NCBI GenBank assembly: GCA_028386065.3
Contig: JAKUCV010002348.1
Location: 45,785 to 109,784 of the forward strand
Source of the DNA: Turnera subulata
Lineage: Eukaryota > Streptophyta > Magnoliopsida > Malpighiales > Passifloraceae
DNA: 64,000 nt
Direction: 5' to 3'
This document shows positions 61,132 through 64,000 of the stretch, piece by piece. A program made the position numbers and the translations under genes. How positions within the stretch are numbered: position 1 is the first letter of the stretch; every line of letters starts with the position of its first letter. The notes beneath the pieces are model-generated. The model was not told the DNA's origin. It saw only the letters and a program-made list of their open reading frames with translations, and made no database searches.

Positions 61132-61737
61132 GATGACCTTAGGGCCCCTCTTCTACCAAAAAAAAAAAAAACCAGACAGCGATAGAGAAAAACACCAAAC
61201 ACAAAACAAAAAGGTCTTTTGATTCAAAATTACACTGATAAACTAAAGCAACACGAAAAGAAATAGAAAAAATGCAGGAGCAGTTGACAAGCGATCGCAG
61301 GATCAGCGTCCTGGCCAGACACCTGTGTGTGGAAATGGATCCTTCCGCTCAAAACGGCACCGTCTCTGCATTCCCCACTTCCTCCGGTACTGCCAACTCC
61401 GTCTTCTCCGCAAGGCTTGGAATCCACTAAGGTGGGTTTCAGGCGAATTTTATAATGCGAATAGTAGCAAGTTGCATGCTAAGCCAACGGTAGTTGGCAC
61501 TTGCTAAACCTTTTGTAACAACCATAGGCCATAACCAATTGTATAATCGCCGACGGTGTAATATTGTAATCCTCCCAGTTCACCCACTACTTAAGTTGAC
61601 CAAAGCATATAATGAGTAATGACAATGAATCCTGACAACATCCCATCCTTAAAATCAGTATATACACTTGTGACTTCTCTCGAGTCTCGACGACACACAA
61701 GAAACTCCTACTACTGTAGAACCTGCGTTATCTCTTG
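61132..61737. other. spacer with aminotransferase exon stump and copy 2 promoter
   Basis: It contains a truncated first exon of a peroxisomal-type aspartate aminotransferase (61272-61409). An abrupt switch follows at about 61411 to the segment shared with copy 1. The copy 2 upstream region with CATATAAT at 61606-61613 completes it. Confidence 0.65.
61272..61409 (+). pseudogene. first-exon stump of a PTS2-bearing aspartate aminotransferase
   Basis: An ATG opens a frame reading MQEQLTSDRRISVLARHL, then CVEMDPSAQNGTVSAFPTSS and GTANSVFS. The layout SDRRI-x5-HL, a linker with SAxPTSxGT, then SVFS matches the N-terminus of the plant ASP3-type aspartate aminotransferase. RISVLARHL fits the PTS2 peroxisomal targeting pattern R-[IL]-x5-H-L. 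In intact genes SVFS continues into HLVxAPEDP. Here it is replaced after SVFS by the duplicated-segment edge, with a stop eight codons later. It is a broken remnant. Confidence 0.72.
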
Positions 61738-63106
61738 ATGGAATCTGTTAACCGCGGCGAGGAAACAAGCAAGAACCAGAACGACAGTTCTGTGTTTGAC
61801 CACGTTCCCAGAGCTCCTGTTATTCCAGTATATGAAGTACATCTTTTTCTTCAACCCTTCATTTAAACTTCCCTCAGTTTCCGTTTCTTTAATCTTAGAT
61901 AGGCATATCATACTCACTATCTTGCCACCACCACTTGGTCAGCTTAAGCATGCATTTTGTTTTTTCTTTCAAGCAATATATGAAAGAAAGATTTGGGCGA
62001 GTGAAGTCTTAAATATAAGCATAAATTTTTATAGTTGTTGAAGCATTTCACTAGATTTCATGAGCTTGGTCTTATGTCAAAACAGGTTATTGCTGCTCAT
62101 ATAAGAGACCGCAGCCCTCTTAAGCTAAACTTGAGTTTTGGGGTTTATCGAACAGAGGTGGGTGGGGTGCCATATGGTTGCAATGAATTTGGACAATTTG
62201 GTCGCTATGTTTTGTTTTACTGTGCGATTTCTGATGGAAACTTTATCTTCTCAAAATCGACCTGCCTTACTGCATAACAGGATGGAAAGGCTCTTCTTAT
62301 GAAAGCTGTTAGACGAGCAGAACGGCTACTTCTTGATGATGCAGCGTAAAGTTCTTCACTTTTTGTTGGGTTTTTAATCTCAACATTTGCGTCGTTTCTA
62401 AATCCAGATACGGTGATGTTCAGGTCTTCCTGCAAGGACTATCTTCCTATTACTGGAATGCCACAGTTCAATAAATTGAGTGCTCAACTTGTTTTTGGAG
62501 CTGATAGGTACAAGGGTCCTGATCTAAATGCAGTTAGATATTTTCTTCAATGCCTATGATTCTTCTGTTGGGGAAAAATGGTAATCTGTATCTTGTTTTG
62601 GACATTAAGTTCCAAGTCGTATATGTATTGGGAGTTTTCTTTATCTTAATTATTTTTGTGAATTTGCGATTGTTGGTTCCTTTTACAACTCTTTCCTGCT
62701 AGTTTTGTAGGATTCTCCGCTTGATTGCACAATGTGTTAGTTTATTTACTAATTGTATCCTCCATCTCCTTGGAAATAGCCCTGCTATCAAAGAGAATAG
62801 AGTAACTACTGTTCAGTGCGTCTCTGGTAGTAGCGCACTGAGGGTTGGGGGTGATTTCTTATTCAAACATTACCACAATGTACAGTACCATTCTCAGCTA
62901 CCAGTTTATTTACCCAAGTATCCGCTATATATATATGGGGTATTGACCTGATGCCAGCTGACCTTTTCTCTGCTCTGGTCTGCAGCACACAATCTACCTC
63001 CCTGACCGAACATATGGGGATCATCCAAATTTTTTCTCAGCAGCAGGTCTACAGTTGAAAACTTACCGTTACTATGATCCAACTACACGAGGGCTAGACT
63101 TTCAAG
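61738..63106 (+). CDS. aspartate-aminotransferase-like enzyme, copy 2 (5' half, runs past window)
   Basis: Six exons in the window (61738-61836, 62086-62157, 62281-62345, 62424-62507, 62780-62879, 62986-63106) match exons 1-6 of copy 1 one for one, with the same phases and GT-AG sites. Exon 1 is one codon shorter and exon 3 one codon longer (LLLDDAA-SSCKDY versus LLLDDK-SSCKDY). It has GVYRTE where copy 1 has GVFRTE, and shares the W-to-Y change ([10 protein letters not shown]). Exons 7-12, with the PLP lysine and the R292-equivalent site, lie beyond the window. Intron 6 is interrupted by a new LTR element at 63764, so whether the gene is still expressed is unknown. Confidence 0.8.
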
Positions 63107-63196
63107 GTATGCCTTTTGGGGGTGGGGAGGTTTTGAAATCCATTTCCGTTAAGTGTAGTTATTCATTTCTAAACGACCTTAGCTTATAAATATTCT

Positions 63197-63763
63197 GAGT
63201 AAATGATATATTTAGGATCTGTACTATTTCAAAAGTATCGTTTGGGGGTCTGTACTTTTTTTTGTCCCTTTTACGAGTTTGTACTCTTATTTTTCGTTCC
63301 TTTTAGGGATCTCGGGCAGTCCATGTCATCAGCATGGCTGTCCGAGATCCCTAAAAGGAACGAAAAATAAGAGTACAGACCCGTAAAAGGGACAAGAAAT
63401 AGTACAGACTCCCAAACAATACTTTTGAAATAGTACGGAACCTATAACTTCTCGTCTGGAACTAATAACTCATTATGGCCCTTTTCTTGTTCCCTGTCGT
63501 TTCCTTAGGGGTTAGTACATCAGTTCTCTATTATTTTTTCAAATTTCGAGGAGAGTGGAGATTAATACTGTCCTTTACACTATGTTAAAATAAGAACGAG
63601 GAAAAAAAAATTGAACCAAAATGAGTTTTGGACGAGAAGTTATGGCCATTTTCGAATTTACCGCACGAGTTTTATACTAATTTTTCAAATTTTGAGCTAA
63701 GCCTGGAGACTGATACGATCCATTAGACCATGTTAAAATAATAATGAGAAAAAAGAAATTTTA
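63197..63763. mobile_element. foldback MULE-like element in intron 6 of copy 2 (interrupted)
   Basis: The orthologous-position copy of 53297-54202. It is preceded by the same ATAAATATTC (63186-63195), with the left hairpin at about 63205-63445 and the start of the internal repeats. It breaks at 63763 where the LTR begins. Its presence in both copies means that it inserted before the gene duplication. Confidence 0.8.
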
Positions 63764-64000
63764 TGTAACAGCCCGGGTAAAAATTTTGGATTTTTACCGG
63801 ACTGTAAAAGTCTATTTACCGTGATTTACTGTTGAATTAATCTTGGGTAATTAATTCAAGGTAAATCGGGAGTCGTTTTTCGAATCCGAGTGTTTTCCCG
63901 CGCTCGTGATTTTCCCGTTGATTTTTCGGAACTAAGTTGGTAATTTTCGGGTTTCGGAATTTCTCGGAAAATCACACCGGAAAATAACTAAGGAGGTATC
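63764..64000 (+). mobile_element. left edge of an LTR retrotransposon
   Basis: The alignment with copy 1 stops at AAGAAATTTTA, and new sequence begins TGTAACAGCCCGGGTAAAAA. A TG start with the TGTAACAGCCCGG word is typical of plant Ty3/gypsy LTRs. The other end, the target duplication and internal genes are outside the window. Confidence 0.65.

Noticed and set aside
1..64000. CRISPR arrays, operons, prophage
   Set aside because: The window is plant nuclear DNA with spliced genes; no regularly spaced repeats or bacterial gene organisation were seen.

Overview
This is plant nuclear DNA. Genes are split by GT-AG introns, the intergenic DNA is AT-rich, and the proteins belong to plant families (157-residue peroxisomal UBC/PEX4, TOM1-like TOL, CPP/TCX CXC protein, plastid-type D-amino-acid transaminase/ADC lyase, Amb a 1-like pectate lyase). 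Protein styles suggest a flowering plant, probably a dicot; the species cannot be named from the sequence. All exon models were read by eye from splice sites and reading-frame continuity.

Layout. 1-3.4 kb is AT-rich intergenic DNA and a promoter. 3.4-7.8 kb (+) is a TCX5/6-type CXC gene. 8.30-10.00 kb is a Mutator-like element with long inverted repeats and a 10-bp target duplication; it carries a piece of a ZIP metal transporter (Pack-MULE). 11.4-14.6 kb (+) is an alpha/beta hydrolase. 15.6-17.1 kb (+) is a pectate lyase, flanked by a ~330-bp direct repeat; the right copy adjoins the 3' end of a GH2 endo-beta-mannosidase gene (relic). 18.8-20.7 kb (-) is PEX4. 22.5-28.1 kb (-) is a TOM1-like ESCRT adaptor. 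30.0-32.8 kb (-) is a class IV aminotransferase. 34.6-36.8 kb (+) is an unrecognised four-span membrane protein. 37.8-41.2 kb (+) is eIF3 subunit L. 41.83-42.13 kb is a MITE. 42.9-44.5 kb (+) is a TOM2A/TET19-like tetraspanin.

The last 19 kb is a different, mobile-rich landscape. It has a decayed Ty1/copia element, a complete 12-exon aspartate-aminotransferase-like gene (50.2-56.1 kb, +), an apparently intact autonomous hAT transposon (56.96-61.12 kb), the stump of a PTS2-bearing peroxisomal aminotransferase first exon (61.27-61.41 kb), and the 5' half of a second copy of the aminotransferase-like gene (61.7 kb to the window edge). A new LTR element begins inside an intron of that second copy at 63764.

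The most interesting item is the aminotransferase-like pair. Copy 1 has a full reading frame and keeps the PLP lysine and the alpha-carboxylate arginine. It has lost the arginine that gives aspartate aminotransferases their dicarboxylate specificity (to Ile) and the tryptophan that stacks on PLP (to Tyr). This looks like a neofunctionalised enzyme of unknown substrate, derived from a peroxisomal/cytosolic-type aspartate aminotransferase. The rest of the window is mostly housekeeping genes with no operon-like relation to one another.
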